From the NCBI GenBank assembly GCA_028353405.1, contig JAOMOG010000011.1, positions 1 through 45,906 on the forward strand: a DNA stretch of 45,906 nt, in the 5' to 3' direction. Both the position numbers and the translations under genes were made by a program. Positions 1 to 9,715 of this stretch are shown here, piece after piece. The notes beneath the pieces were generated by a model. It did not search any database, was not told the origin of the DNA, and saw only the letters and a list, made by a program, of their open reading frames with translations. The stretch comes from Candidatus Poseidoniaceae archaeon (GTDB taxonomy: Archaea > Thermoplasmatota > Poseidoniia > Poseidoniales > Poseidoniaceae). The first letter of the stretch is position 1; each line of letters opens with the position of its first letter.

Positions 1-2295
1 AAAAGAATCAGATTCATCTGTGCCACTCATACAACCTTGGCCGTTGATAGTCGGGTCATTGCCCAAAATAATGCCAGAAGAAGCAGGTGCATCTTGGCCT
101 AAATTCAAATCATTTTGTTGACCGCAATTGAATGTGTCTGGGTCAACTCCTTCGGTTTCAATAATCATCGTATATATCCCAACACCGCTGTAAGCCTCTA
201 TGCTGATATAGAAAATACCACCACTGCCTTCAAAATTAGGGTCGCCAATAGTTGCAACCTCTTCATCAAAGGAGCCACCCGTCCAAGAGCGATCAAACCA
301 TTCACCAGCATCGTCTCTTAGATATATATCGAAATCGGAATCTGGTGCATTTATCATAATCACTGTTAGATTAAGGCCAGCTGTGAGTGTAATCTTATAC
401 CAATCTTCATCATCAACGCCCTCTTCAATACAGCCCGTTATTGTGATTGAAGTATCACTTCCCAAATCATGCGAAGATGCCATATCAGCACCAGCATCAT
501 TTCCACTTGCAGCATCATCTTGGCTTGAGCAAGATGTTGCCATAGTATCTACTAATAATTGGTCAACTGCAAAGCCAATATTATTATCTTCACTTTTCTC
601 AATAATTTGTTCATCGTAATCAACTACTGCGATGAGAGAATAATTTCCTCCTTGTAGTCCAGCCGGTATCGTGGCCTGAAGTTGTACCAGTTGTGATTGA
701 TTTACATCAATAAAACCAGCGCTTAAATTTCCGATTTCAATATCATGGTCAGCAAAGTCATCATCGACTGATAAGAATACTGAAACAAGTGGCGATAGGG
801 CGCTGGAAGTACCAGTATTATTGATCATTACATCTATTGAAACCGGATTACCAGCAGCCGCGTTAAGTGGCCCTGAAACCTCACTGATCATCAGGTCGGG
901 CAGTGGGGTGGAATAGTTGGTCCAAACAGACATTGTCCAATCAACAGCATCTCCAGTACTGGACATGTTGACGAAATAAGTTCCTCCAATGCCATCAAAA
1001 CTAGTTCCCAAAGTTGTTGTCTTTAGAGTATTATTGCCCCAGCCGAAGCCACTGTCAACGATATTATTTCCTAGAGTTAATTCAGCATCTAGGGTTGAAC
1101 TTTTGTGACGAGTAATTTCAATTTCAATTGAATGGTTTGCCGGTACATCGAAGGAGAAAACATCGTTAGCATCAAGCCCGTCAATACATCCAGTATATTG
1201 TGAAGTGACGTTATTTCCTAATGGGGCTACAACCGAATTTGTATTATTAGGCGCATCACTACCGAGTCCAGCATCATCTAATCCATTTGGATGTCGATCT
1301 TGGCAAGACTGACCAATTAGCATTTGATTTGCAGAAACATTGTTGTTATTGGTTTCGCTCTTTTCACTTACATTGCCATATCCATCAGCCCACACAATCC
1401 AATAATATGTTCCATTAGCAGTATTGCTCGGAATGATCACCTGCGAATTCATGTTTCTGCTACTATTTTCGGTTAGGTCGGTTTCACTTTGAGATTCTGA
1501 GATTAACACATCACCCCAGTTGTATATCTGGTCAGAGGAAAGAATGAATTGGCTTTCAAAAGCGCCACTAGAAGAATTCCATTGATTGGATACCGTATAA
1601 TTGACATCGACGGTTTGCCCTGCTTGACCGGAACTAGGGCTGATAATATTTGAGATTGTTAAATCAGGCATTGGTGGAGAGTCGTTGGTCCAAGTGCGTA
1701 GAGTGTATTGCCCATCTCCAGACCAAACTGTCAATTGAATGTAAAATGTACCAGCGATGCCAGAGAGTGAAGTTCCGAGAGTACTCACCTTCTCCAATGG
1801 GTCAATGCTAGTAGAACTGTCGACAATGTTACCGCCTCCATCAATTAAGTACATATCAAAATCAGTACCAGCTGGAACTACCAATTCAATATCAGTATCT
1901 TTTCCAGAAGTAATTGCTACCTCATACCAATCATCAGCATCATTGGCATCCATACAACCTTGAGTGCCCGTTTGCCCAGAGTTAGGATTTGTCCCTAGAC
2001 TTCGTGAAGTATTCGCCGAATTACCAGCATCTCCACTAGCCCCAGCATCGGTTTGAACCAGTGGGCAAGCTGCTCTTGCACCGGCATTAGAACTGCTACG
2101 AGGTGTGATTTCATTCAAGGTAGTAGCAATGAGTTGCTGTCCATCGACTGTTGCTTTGGATTCTAGTTGCTGCAATTCTTGTTGCTGATTAATCGATTGT
2201 GGATTGATTGTTTCCGCTTCAGCCATTACTGGTGAAATGACAGTAGAAATCAGCAGCAAAGTCGCAAAGAGAGTCAATAAGCGTCTGTTGTCCAT
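1..2295 (-). CDS. Secreted PPC/CARDB repeat protein (3' end outside window)
   Basis: The frame is open from the ATG at 2295 to base 1, giving 765 codons with no stop seen; the C-terminus lies beyond the window. The N-terminus (MDNRRLLTLFATLLLIS, then VISPVMA) is a signal peptide with likely cleavage near residue 23. After a Gln-rich stretch come beta-rich modules. PPC-like (bacterial pre-peptidase C-terminal) domains have their GC[MI]xxxDxxD motif near residues 114, 369, 621 and 755. CARDB-like Ig domains of the type PDLTISNIISPSSGQAGQ lie between the first three. Modules repeat about every 252 residues, except the last two PPC copies, which are adjacent. The protein is probably extracellular or envelope-anchored and adhesive or carbohydrate-binding; no catalytic domain is visible. 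A weak TATA-like TTGATAA lies about 28 nt upstream. The secreted repeat architecture is clear; the function is not. Confidence 0.85.
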   Translation of the reverse strand, partial: MDNRRLLTLFATLLLISTVISPVMAEAETINPQSINQQQELQQLESKATVDGQQLIATTLNEITPRSSSNAGARAACPLVQTDAGASGDAGNSANTSRSLGTNPNSGQTGTQGCMDANDADDWYEVAITSGKDTDIELVVPAGTDFDMYLIDGGGNIVDSSTSIDPLEKVSTLGTSLSGIAGTFYIQLTVWSGDGQYTLRTWTNDSPPMPDLTISNIISPSSGQAGQTVDVNYTVSNQWNSSSGAFESQFILSSDQIYNWGDVLISESQSETDLTENSSRNMNSQVIIPSNTANGTYYWIVWADGYGNVSEKSETNNNNVSANQMLIGQSCQDRHPNGLDDAGLGSDAPNNTNSVVAPLGNNVTSQYTGCIDGLDANDVFSFDVPANHSIEIEITRHKSSTLDAELTLGNNIVDSGFGWGNNTLKTTTLGTSFDGIGGTYFVNMSSTGDAVDWTMSVWTNYSTPLPDLMISEVSGPLNAAAGNPVSIDVMINNTGTSSALSPLVSVFLSVDDDFADHDIEIGNLSAGFIDVNQSQLVQLQATIPAGLQGGNYSLIAVVDYDEQIIEKSEDNNIGFAVDQLLVDTMATSCSSQDDAASGNDAGADMASSHDLGSDTSITITGCIEEGVDDEDWYKITLTAGLNLTVIMINAPDSDFDIYLRDDAGEWFDRSWTGGSFDEEVATIGDPNFEGSGGIFYISIEAYSGVGIYTMIIETEGVDPDTFNCGQQNDLNLGQDAPASSGIILGNDPTINGQGCMSGTDESDSF

Positions 2296-2365
2296 CTAAC
2301 TTTGCTCAATACGGTGGGTTATCAAACCTTGTTCGCTAAGATTTGGAAAAAACCACCCAAATTAG

Positions 2366-2391
2366 TAGTTTCAGAATAAAAAATGAAACTA
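2366..2391 (-). terminator. Possible pckA terminator hairpin
   Basis: The inverted repeat TAGTTTCA / TGAAACTA (8 bp) lies just after the pckA stop, with a T-rich loop. A T6 run follows about 15 nt further along the transcript. The T-run inside the loop is atypical, so this may only be an A/T-rich 3' end that archaeal polymerase would stop at anyway. Confidence 0.4.
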
Positions 2392-2392
2392 A

Positions 2393-3997
2393 TTATTGAT
2401 TTTGGGGAGTTGGTGCAGCAGAATTGACAGCAGCGGAAACCCCGCCCTCATATCGTTCAAAGTTGGCCAAGAACATATTTGCTAATTTGTCCGCAGTATC
2501 ATCAAAATCACCCTTATCTGCCCAAGTATTTCTTGGTTGAAGAATATCATCTGGTACATTTGGACAACTCTGTGGAACTTCAAAGCCGAAACGTGAATCA
2601 ACGATGTATGCAACATCATCCAACTCTCCATCCAATGCAGCATTGAGCATTGCTCTGGTGTAACGAATCTTCATTCTATTACCGACACCATATGCTCCAC
2701 CTGACCATCCTGTGTTGATCAACCATGCATTTGCTCCATGCTCAGCCATTTTCAGTGATAGTAAATCAGCATAGACTCCAGGGTGCATTGGCATGAATGG
2801 TTCTCCAAAACAAGCCGAAAATGTTGCTTGTGGTTCTTTTACTCCAATCTCAGTACCAGCAACCTTTGCAGTATATCCTGAGATGAAGTGGTATGCTGCT
2901 TGAGCAGGCGTCAAACGAGAAATCGGAGGTAATACTCCAAAAGCATCACAGGTTAAGAAAATCACATTTTGTGGATGACCGCCCTTGGAATCTGCTGTTC
3001 TATTTTCAATAAATTCAATCGGATATGAGCCACGAGTGTTTTGAGTTTTTGAAGTGTCTGCGAAATCAGGTACTCCATCTTCATCCAAAACAACATTTTC
3101 TAAAACACTACCAAATTTGCGAGTTGTTGCAAAGATTGCTGGTTCGTCTTCAGCAGATAAATCAATTAATTTAGCATAACAGCCGCCTTCAAAATTGAAC
3201 ACACCATTGCTTCCCCAACCATGTTCATCATCACCGATGAGGGCACGTTTCGGATCTGCTGAAAGAGTAGTTTTCCCAGTACCAGAAAGTCCAAAGAAAA
3301 TTGCAGTATTTTCTCCCGTAGTATTTGCAGAGCAGTGCATAGGCAGAATCCCCTTTTTAGGAAGAATCAAATTCATGACCGAGAAAATAGATTTCTTTAC
3401 CTCTCCAGCATATCGTGTTCCACCGATGATAACTTCCTTTGCAGCATAATTAACAATTACAAAGCACTGTGAATTCAAACCATCTTTTTCTGCATCCGCT
3501 TCAAAATGAGGTGCATGGAATACAGTGAATTGCGGTTGGTGAGTCTCGAGTTGTTGCTCACTTGGTCGAATAAACATATTACGGGCAAATGCATTGTGCC
3601 ATGCAGTTTGATTGATTACTCGGATTGGTAAAGCTTCTGAAAAGTCTGCGCCACAGTATAAATCTTGAACAAAAAGGCCCTCTTGTGCTGATAAATATTC
3701 AATCACCTTTGCGCGCATTCTTTGAAAAGTATCTTCATCACAAGAAATATTGACATCGCCCCAGTTAACATCCTCATTAGTAGAAGGTTCATCGACGATA
3801 AATTTGTCATTTGGAGAACGTCCAGTTCTCTCTCCAGTTTCGGTAACGAATGCCTTATTAGCACTGTAAACCCCTTCACCGCGTTGAGATGCAATTTCAA
3901 TTAGAGCCTTTGCTTCGAGATTCCAGTGGACTAATCCGGAGGGGCTAATCCCGTTTTGCGAGAGGTCCCCCGAAGGAGTCCCGATGGTGCCTGCCAT
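2393..3997 (-). CDS. pckA: Phosphoenolpyruvate carboxykinase (ATP)
   Basis: Converts oxaloacetate and ATP to PEP, CO2 and ADP (EC 4.1.1.49), the cytosolic entry step of gluconeogenesis. The 534 residues match the usual length of the ATP-type family. Motifs in order: RTGRSPNDKF (57-66), substrate-site GGTRYAGEVKKS (192-203), P-loop GLSGTGKTTLS (236-246), metal-binding IGDDEHGW (254-261), NTRGSYPIEF (320-329), and the C-terminal TGWSGGAYGVG adenine-site region. All key Lys, Asp and Arg residues appear intact. It stands alone, divergent from the 1306-aa membrane protein. The start codon sits in the loop of a 6-bp hairpin. ATP-type PEPCK is mainly bacterial, plant and fungal; many archaea have the GTP type, so an old transfer is plausible. 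Confidence 0.97.
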   Translation of the reverse strand: MAGTIGTPSGDLSQNGISPSGLVHWNLEAKALIEIASQRGEGVYSANKAFVTETGERTGRSPNDKFIVDEPSTNEDVNWGDVNISCDEDTFQRMRAKVIEYLSAQEGLFVQDLYCGADFSEALPIRVINQTAWHNAFARNMFIRPSEQQLETHQPQFTVFHAPHFEADAEKDGLNSQCFVIVNYAAKEVIIGGTRYAGEVKKSIFSVMNLILPKKGILPMHCSANTTGENTAIFFGLSGTGKTTLSADPKRALIGDDEHGWGSNGVFNFEGGCYAKLIDLSAEDEPAIFATTRKFGSVLENVVLDEDGVPDFADTSKTQNTRGSYPIEFIENRTADSKGGHPQNVIFLTCDAFGVLPPISRLTPAQAAYHFISGYTAKVAGTEIGVKEPQATFSACFGEPFMPMHPGVYADLLSLKMAEHGANAWLINTGWSGGAYGVGNRMKIRYTRAMLNAALDGELDDVAYIVDSRFGFEVPQSCPNVPDDILQPRNTWADKGDFDDTADKLANMFLANFERYEGGVSAAVNSAAPTPQNQ

Positions 3998-4005
3998 GAG
4001 CAGGC
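3989..4005 (-). promoter_or_regulatory. Hairpin enclosing the pckA start codon
   Basis: On the minus strand GCCTGC and GCAGGC form a 6-bp GC-rich stem, and the 5-nt loop TCATG contains the pckA ATG. It could modulate start-codon access. Chance cannot be excluded. Confidence 0.4.
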
Positions 4006-4058
4006 CTTAAGCCGGCCCTCTTTGTCCCTTTGGGTCGTTATGATGAGAATAATAGTGG

Positions 4059-4068
4059 AAATATAAAT
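4059..4068. promoter_or_regulatory. TATA-like element in the pckA / membrane-protein divergent gap
   Basis: AAATATAAAT lies in the 133-bp gap between divergent starts at 3997 and 4131. Placing transcription about 26 nt away gives a leader of about 40 nt in either direction, so one AT-rich element could serve both genes. ACTATTATT (minus strand, near 4047-4055) is an alternative for pckA. Confidence 0.5.
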
Positions 4069-4117
4069 CGCAAGTAATGCTACAAGTGCTTCACAAGAGT
4101 TGAAGGGGGGCTCCCGT

Positions 4118-4134
4118 TCATGGCTGTGCCATGA
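4118..4134 (+). promoter_or_regulatory. Inverted repeat overlapping the start codon of the 1306-aa gene
   Basis: TCATGGC-TGT-GCCATGA is a perfect 7-bp inverted repeat whose right arm contains the ATG at 4131. A G-rich run (GGGGGG, 4105-4110) just upstream could act as a ribosome site. It is either an RNA hairpin that hides the start or a protein-binding palindrome. Confidence 0.4.
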
Positions 4135-7100
4135 GTGAAGAAGGCGAGGGGGGCAACAGCAACCCGCCAACTCATTCCAATCGTGATGAAGTATTGCGTA
4201 AGAAAGATTTCAACCGAGTAAAAGGATTGGACATATCTTCGTTCATGGTCTCTAATGATGAAGCGGAAACATCTCCAGCGACTCAGGCTCAGTCAGAACC
4301 TGTTGTCAAAGCCAAAGAGATCGTTGAAGAAGATATTGCAGTTGGGCAAGTAACTGAAATTTTCAGCCGCGACGACTCAAATTCTAATCAACCGGGCCAA
4401 ATTCAAAAAGATGGAACAGTTGCTGAACCGAGTGATCTTGATAGCGTTACTGATATGGCAGTGCATGGTGAAAAACAACTTAGCAAGGGCCTGATGGTCG
4501 CAATGATCGTCATCTGGACGATGATAGGAACTTTGATTGGAACCAATTCAGGAATCCCTCCGGTTCTAAGTTTAATCGGCCTAGCATCGATGGCTATATT
4601 CGGATTGCTTTGTGGTGAAAATTGGATTCCCAAAAAGAACATGAGATTACTCGGTGTTACTTGGGTGATAATTTCAATGAAGTTATTGTATGGATTAGCA
4701 TTAGATGCTTGGCACTGGGGCTGGTTTGATTCCTCACCCATCGGCCCTTCTCAAACATTAGGAATATCTCTTTTAACATTAGTTGGATTCAATATTGTAA
4801 TTGCCCAACGTCATAATGAAGATGCAATAGCAGCCCAAGCAACATTGGTTCTATTGGTGGTTGGAAGTGCAACCGGAGCACTCTATGGCGAAGTCGGTAT
4901 TGCAGCAATGATCGGCTTAGGAACTTTGATTTTCCACATTCTTGCCATATCAAGGAATTCTGGTAACTTAGCCTCTTTAGGTATTGCAGTGTCTTATTTG
5001 TGGATTGGAGTTCACGCAATATCAAGTGGTTGGAATATCTTTGGATTAGAGATTATTTCGTTCGAAGATGATTTACTTTTATTCTTGTTAATGGCAGGAG
5101 TCACTGGAACAAATGCAGCGATGGCAGCACATTTCGTCAAAGCAGAAAATTGGTTTTCAGATGGTTTGGATGCCCTTGGATTAGGCAAGCCAGGTCTGTG
5201 GGCAGTTTCTGTTAGCCTAGGTATGTTTGGAGCGTTATTGGCGATTGCAGAACATCGTCTAGAAACCGGTTATGCAATCGCCCAATTGGTTTTACTAATC
5301 ACTGCATTCACAGCATCATATCTAACCGTTAGAGGTATAGAATGGTCAAACATCGTTCCTTATGTAATCCTGCCAGCGCCTTTACTTCTCGGTATGCTGG
5401 CGTTACTCACGTCTAGCACCTTTGCTGTAGAATTACCGTGGGGTTTGCAACCATACACCCTCTATGCAGTATTTACTTCAATACTTACGAGTATTGTTTT
5501 GTTGAAAAATCAAACCGTTGTTTCAGATCATGTGTTGTGGATGGGCGGAATCGCTATTGTAATTCTTCTAACCCTATTAGTTCCAGCAGATGATGCTGGC
5601 AAAGGTGCTAGAACTCTACTGATTTCACAAGGTTTTGTTTGGGGTGGATTGGCATTTTTAGCCCTTAACAGAGATTCACCTTCGATAGCAGGAGTTGCGG
5701 TGTTAGCGCCTTGGGCATGGTTGTTAATATTCGCTACAGATGCTGAGAATCGTCTAATCTCTTCTGATTTTATTCCGATTAATATTGAACAATGGGATCT
5801 GGCAATTTGGATGGGAGTTCTTGTTTTCCAGCAAGTTTCTGTTAATATCAAACAAGGTGGGGTCGGAATAAATCTCGCAGCACGTTTACTCGGATTATCC
5901 GAAATAGGAGCCAGAATGAGAGACTCGGGTTTGCTCAAATTATGGAACTTGAGTTTCATACTCACTGTGCTTACAGTTTGGGCGATTGCCCGACCAGGAG
6001 CTTTACCCGCAGTAGGTGTTCTTTGGACATTAGGCGCTCTAATCATATCTCATTCATACATGGTTTTTATTGGTAAATACGATGGAAAACCACGGACATT
6101 GATGACAATGTGGGGAGTTTTTGCCATCATTCTCTCTTACTCATTTGGAATGGGAGGAATTTTTGCAATATTCCTCGTAATCGCAAGCCTTCTCCTACTT
6201 CTTCATGGCGATAACTTACGTAATCAAAACACCCATTTAGCGGAAATAGAAAAGGCTGAAGCTTTACCAGGGCAATTACTTTCTTTGATGATGGGGCTTC
6301 TAGCAGGATTATTCATCATCATTGCTTTGAAACCTCTAAATCAACAAACTTTAGCCGGAATCGAAATGTTACCCGATGCAACAAATAACCTGTTGATATT
6401 GGTATTTGTTTCCTATGTTGGTTTGGTACTATACTTGCGAAGAGCAGCCAAGGTTGAGAAGATGTTACCACCTGCTTTGGCAGCGATTTCATTAATCATA
6501 ATGATGGGTCTTGCAGGAAGGGCTGAAGAGGTTGCAATAGTAGATATTCTAACCCTTTTGGCTTTCATGGGTTCCGGGGCTTATCTTGCCTTCCAAGGTG
6601 AAGTTCGTTCTGGTTTGCGAGCACTGGCTCGTAAAGAAGACAGAATGGCAGAAATTGAACGTAAACAACAACGGATGCAACAATTATTGCAAGCAACACC
6701 CCAACAAAGCGATTCACCAGAGCAAAACAACTTGGATAGCAAGTCCAATTTGCGAATGATAGATACTCAAATGTTAGAACTGATTGAAAAGCAACGCAAG
6801 CGTTCTAAGCGCTCCGGTTCTATTGGAAAATATGATTTGGAAATCGGTGATATTCATCACCGCCCAACCATTGTGATGACTTTCTTGACAGTCACAATAT
6901 TGGCCTCCACATGGTTCTCCTTTACCACTGCTGACGGTTTTCTCGCCTTAGGGTTCAGCGTAGCAGTATCAATTCTATTCATTACATTATCACGTCTAAG
7001 GGCCAATCAAATTGGCTTACGCCTTCCAGACCTAATGGGAATTGAATTACCCGTAGCGATTTCGATGGCCGGTTTAGTACTGGTCCACATTGCAGGAAGG

Positions 7101-8051
7101 GTTTCTCAATCGGTAGTGACCCTTGAGGAAACCTATCACCTCCTGTTGTTATTTTTTGGATTAGCAGTACTCGCAGGAGTTGGCCTAATGGGAAGAAGCG
7201 ACCTTGGTGTTCGTATTCCAAACGCATTGGAAGGTGTGATTTACCTTTTCGCCTTCGACAGAATCTTAGCATTATTAATCGGTGGAGAAGTACCAATTCC
7301 ATTCCAAACCGATCCATTTGCTTACTCAGGGGCGATGTCTTGGACAATTCCATTATTGATTTTAGAAGTTCTAATTTTAGCAGCGGTGGTATTGTTTGAC
7401 TGGGTGGAAGCACAACGCCTATCGCGAGGACTTCCAGATCATAGAGGTGCAGCAGGGCGCAGCTCTTGGGTAATGATGACCTCATTACTATCATTCGGAC
7501 CAGCGGGGATTGTAGCGGTAATATTTACAATTCGCAGAGGAATAAATTGGACCCAACCAGCAGCCGCCTTAATCGCGTGGCTAATGGCCCCATTGATGCT
7601 CTTTTCCACTTTGTTTTGGCTACCAGAGTTGCTTTCACAATCAAGCCAATTTTACTTATCAGATATCGCCTTAACGTTTGGAATCGTTTCAATTGCTTTC
7701 TCAGCATGGACGGTTGTTTCAAAGCAAGGACTTTGGCTTACATCAGGACTTTGGGCTAGCCATCTACTAATTTTGCCAGCAGTGTTTGCAATGGGCAGTT
7801 TACTATTTGTCATAACAGCAGCATTCTGCCTCAGTACAGCAGCATGGGTAAGTGGAATTCTAACTTTAAGAAAAGGTTGGAGGGTTGTTGGCGCTGCTGA
7901 TTTAGTTCTCGGAATATTATTTGGTGGAATATTCTTCATTTCAGGGGCTGGAGTTGGAGCGATTCTCATCGTACTGGTTGGTTCAGCCGTATTGCTTGGA
8001 ACCGTTACATATCTAACTCAAACATATGAAGGACATCTTTCAGAAGATTGA
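4131..8051 (+). CDS. Giant polytopic membrane protein, function unknown
   Basis: The protein has 1306 residues. Residues 1 to about 115 are hydrophilic, acidic and without hydrophobic segments, so probably cytoplasmic. Two long arrays of hydrophobic helices follow (about 120-825 and 910-1300), well over twenty membrane spans in total. Between them, about 830-905, lies a charged segment (ALARKEDRMAEIERKQQRMQ and onward) that looks like a cytoplasmic coiled coil ending in a basic stretch (KQRKRSKRSG). The two-bundle layout is reminiscent of giant bacterial membrane proteins such as DUF2339, but I recognise no diagnostic motif and claim no family. It is divergent from pckA and ends 2 bp from the convergent glmM. 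It looks like a full gene: no internal stops and normal codon use. Confidence 0.9.
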   Translation: MSEEGEGGNSNPPTHSNRDEVLRKKDFNRVKGLDISSFMVSNDEAETSPATQAQSEPVVKAKEIVEEDIAVGQVTEIFSRDDSNSNQPGQIQKDGTVAEPSDLDSVTDMAVHGEKQLSKGLMVAMIVIWTMIGTLIGTNSGIPPVLSLIGLASMAIFGLLCGENWIPKKNMRLLGVTWVIISMKLLYGLALDAWHWGWFDSSPIGPSQTLGISLLTLVGFNIVIAQRHNEDAIAAQATLVLLVVGSATGALYGEVGIAAMIGLGTLIFHILAISRNSGNLASLGIAVSYLWIGVHAISSGWNIFGLEIISFEDDLLLFLLMAGVTGTNAAMAAHFVKAENWFSDGLDALGLGKPGLWAVSVSLGMFGALLAIAEHRLETGYAIAQLVLLITAFTASYLTVRGIEWSNIVPYVILPAPLLLGMLALLTSSTFAVELPWGLQPYTLYAVFTSILTSIVLLKNQTVVSDHVLWMGGIAIVILLTLLVPADDAGKGARTLLISQGFVWGGLAFLALNRDSPSIAGVAVLAPWAWLLIFATDAENRLISSDFIPINIEQWDLAIWMGVLVFQQVSVNIKQGGVGINLAARLLGLSEIGARMRDSGLLKLWNLSFILTVLTVWAIARPGALPAVGVLWTLGALIISHSYMVFIGKYDGKPRTLMTMWGVFAIILSYSFGMGGIFAIFLVIASLLLLLHGDNLRNQNTHLAEIEKAEALPGQLLSLMMGLLAGLFIIIALKPLNQQTLAGIEMLPDATNNLLILVFVSYVGLVLYLRRAAKVEKMLPPALAAISLIIMMGLAGRAEEVAIVDILTLLAFMGSGAYLAFQGEVRSGLRALARKEDRMAEIERKQQRMQQLLQATPQQSDSPEQNNLDSKSNLRMIDTQMLELIEKQRKRSKRSGSIGKYDLEIGDIHHRPTIVMTFLTVTILASTWFSFTTADGFLALGFSVAVSILFITLSRLRANQIGLRLPDLMGIELPVAISMAGLVLVHIAGRVSQSVVTLEETYHLLLLFFGLAVLAGVGLMGRSDLGVRIPNALEGVIYLFAFDRILALLIGGEVPIPFQTDPFAYSGAMSWTIPLLILEVLILAAVVLFDWVEAQRLSRGLPDHRGAAGRSSWVMMTSLLSFGPAGIVAVIFTIRRGINWTQPAAALIAWLMAPLMLFSTLFWLPELLSQSSQFYLSDIALTFGIVSIAFSAWTVVSKQGLWLTSGLWASHLLILPAVFAMGSLLFVITAAFCLSTAAWVSGILTLRKGWRVVGAADLVLGILFGGIFFISGAGVGAILIVLVGSAVLLGTVTYLTQTYEGHLSED

Positions 8052-8053
8052 TT

Positions 8054-9691
8054 TCACAAGCGCATATTCGTAGCAAGAATAGACGCTATCTCATCAAGGA
8101 TTGCTTCCATTCCGCTATGATCTAAGCCAATTCCCAATCGCAATGAAATACTAATTTTAGCCTGAGTTCCTGAATTGCGAATTCCGAGAGAAAGAGGGCA
8201 ATCGTTCAATGAAGCTTCGATTAACATTAGGTTTTCTTCACCCGCTAAACCATGTCTATTCCAATGAGTTAATTCACCGAGTTCATTCAATTGTTTGAAA
8301 GCAATATCGGCAATAGTATCTGATAATTGATTTCTACCATCCCATAGATTTCTGTCAACATTTGAAACTGAGATGCGTTTTTTCCAACCTCTAACCATCT
8401 CATCATTTCCAATACAAGATTTTGCCAATAAATATGAAACAAGTGTTGCCGCGCCATCTCCAACTAGAGACCAATGTTTTTCTAAAAGTGGATGAGGGCT
8501 AGGCAATACAACATGCCCCGAATCCTCTACACCGAATAATTTAGGCATCTGTTCTGCGAGCAAACCATCACCGCGTAATTCAACACTAAGCCATCTATCT
8601 CCAACAGCGGTTTCGCTAGTTTTGATTTCTAATCCCGGACAAGGATTGCTCAGTAATGCTAAATCAGATTCAATACTTGCTGCTAAATGCCATTGACAAT
8701 TTGGATTATTACGTGCAGCAGCCTTTAGCAACAAATCTGCAATGGCATCCCCGTCTACAACTTTGTAGCCAGTTTCAGTTGCTTCAATAATCAAACATCT
8801 ATCACCATCACCGTCCAATGCTGCACCAACAATAGTTCCGGCAGGAGCATGTTGGACATTTCTTAGCAGTAAATGGGATTCATTGCTAGCTTCATCGATT
8901 GTCCATGTATCGGTTGGTGATAATTCTCCAGCACCACATCCTTCATTCATTGCAGTTGCATCTTGACTTACTTCTTTGCTATTGATTCCACATTCACCTA
9001 ACCATGCTGCAAGCCAAGTTGATGGCGCTCCCTTTGAACAATCTAATAGCAAAGGGTCAGCGATATTAGCATGGGATAGAGACCGACCAAAATCACTCCA
9101 CCCTTGCATCCGCTTAGAAAGCCATAGTGGGTGTTGCTGTTGAGCCCAATTTCCACCATCGCTTAGATCAACATCAGCATTAGAGAAGTTTTCTCGGTCT
9201 ATATCATCAATTTCTCTTTCCTCTTGAGCTAATGCCTCTGCAATTAATGTAATTTCATCTTCTACTTGTGGACTTGTTTTGTATCCTTGATTATCAAATA
9301 CTTTGATTCCAGAATCAGATACTGGATTATGGGATGCAGTAATCATACAACCAATTCTTGCATTGTTTTGCAGAATTGAATAATGTAAGAATGGTGTTGA
9401 ACAAATGCCGATATGAGTTACTGAACAACCTGCAAGACGTAGACCGAGTGTTAAACTTGCAACTAATTCTTCATTACAAGGACGTTGGTCCCAGCCAATT
9501 ACTACATTTGCTCCTTCACCAGGCATTGTATCGCTAATTCTTGCTAATGATTCTCCAACCAATCTCATCAAAGTTGAACAGATTACTCTCTCATCGTGGA
9601 GAGCAGCAATAGCAAGTTTTTCTGATGAACTCGGGGCAACAAATTTTCCACGAATCCCATCGGTTCCAAATAATCGCTTGGAATTTACCAT
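8054..9691 (-). CDS. glmM: Phosphoglucosamine mutase-like phosphohexomutase
   Basis: Interconverts glucosamine-6-P and glucosamine-1-P on the way to UDP-GlcNAc; a phosphomannomutase role is possible. Alpha-D-phosphohexomutase signatures are present (numbers from the upstream Met at 9712; subtract 7 for this start): N-terminal RLFGTDGIRG (13-22, typical of GlmM), phosphoserine loop TASHNP (125-130, Ser127), metal loop DGDGDR (300-305), sugar-binding loop GVEDSGH (394-400, normally GExSGH) and phosphate-binding RNSGTQAK (512-519, normally SGTEPK). Two starts are possible. I chose 9691 because GGTGA sits 4 nt before it and the GlmM motif then begins near residue 6; an ATG at 9712 adds seven residues. 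It follows the acetyltransferase gene by about 25 nt, forming a two-gene operon. Confidence 0.9.
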   Translation of the reverse strand: MVNSKRLFGTDGIRGKFVAPSSSEKLAIAALHDERVICSTLMRLVGESLARISDTMPGEGANVVIGWDQRPCNEELVASLTLGLRLAGCSVTHIGICSTPFLHYSILQNNARIGCMITASHNPVSDSGIKVFDNQGYKTSPQVEDEITLIAEALAQEEREIDDIDRENFSNADVDLSDGGNWAQQQHPLWLSKRMQGWSDFGRSLSHANIADPLLLDCSKGAPSTWLAAWLGECGINSKEVSQDATAMNEGCGAGELSPTDTWTIDEASNESHLLLRNVQHAPAGTIVGAALDGDGDRCLIIEATETGYKVVDGDAIADLLLKAAARNNPNCQWHLAASIESDLALLSNPCPGLEIKTSETAVGDRWLSVELRGDGLLAEQMPKLFGVEDSGHVVLPSPHPLLEKHWSLVGDGAATLVSYLLAKSCIGNDEMVRGWKKRISVSNVDRNLWDGRNQLSDTIADIAFKQLNELGELTHWNRHGLAGEENLMLIEASLNDCPLSLGIRNSGTQAKISISLRLGIGLDHSGMEAILDEIASILATNMRL

Positions 9692-9715
9692 AGAATCACC
9701 AACATATATCATAGA

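Noticed and set aside
5528-7494. Long antisense frames within the 1306-aa gene
   Set aside because: The sense frame has uninterrupted membrane helices; the antisense products show shadow composition only.
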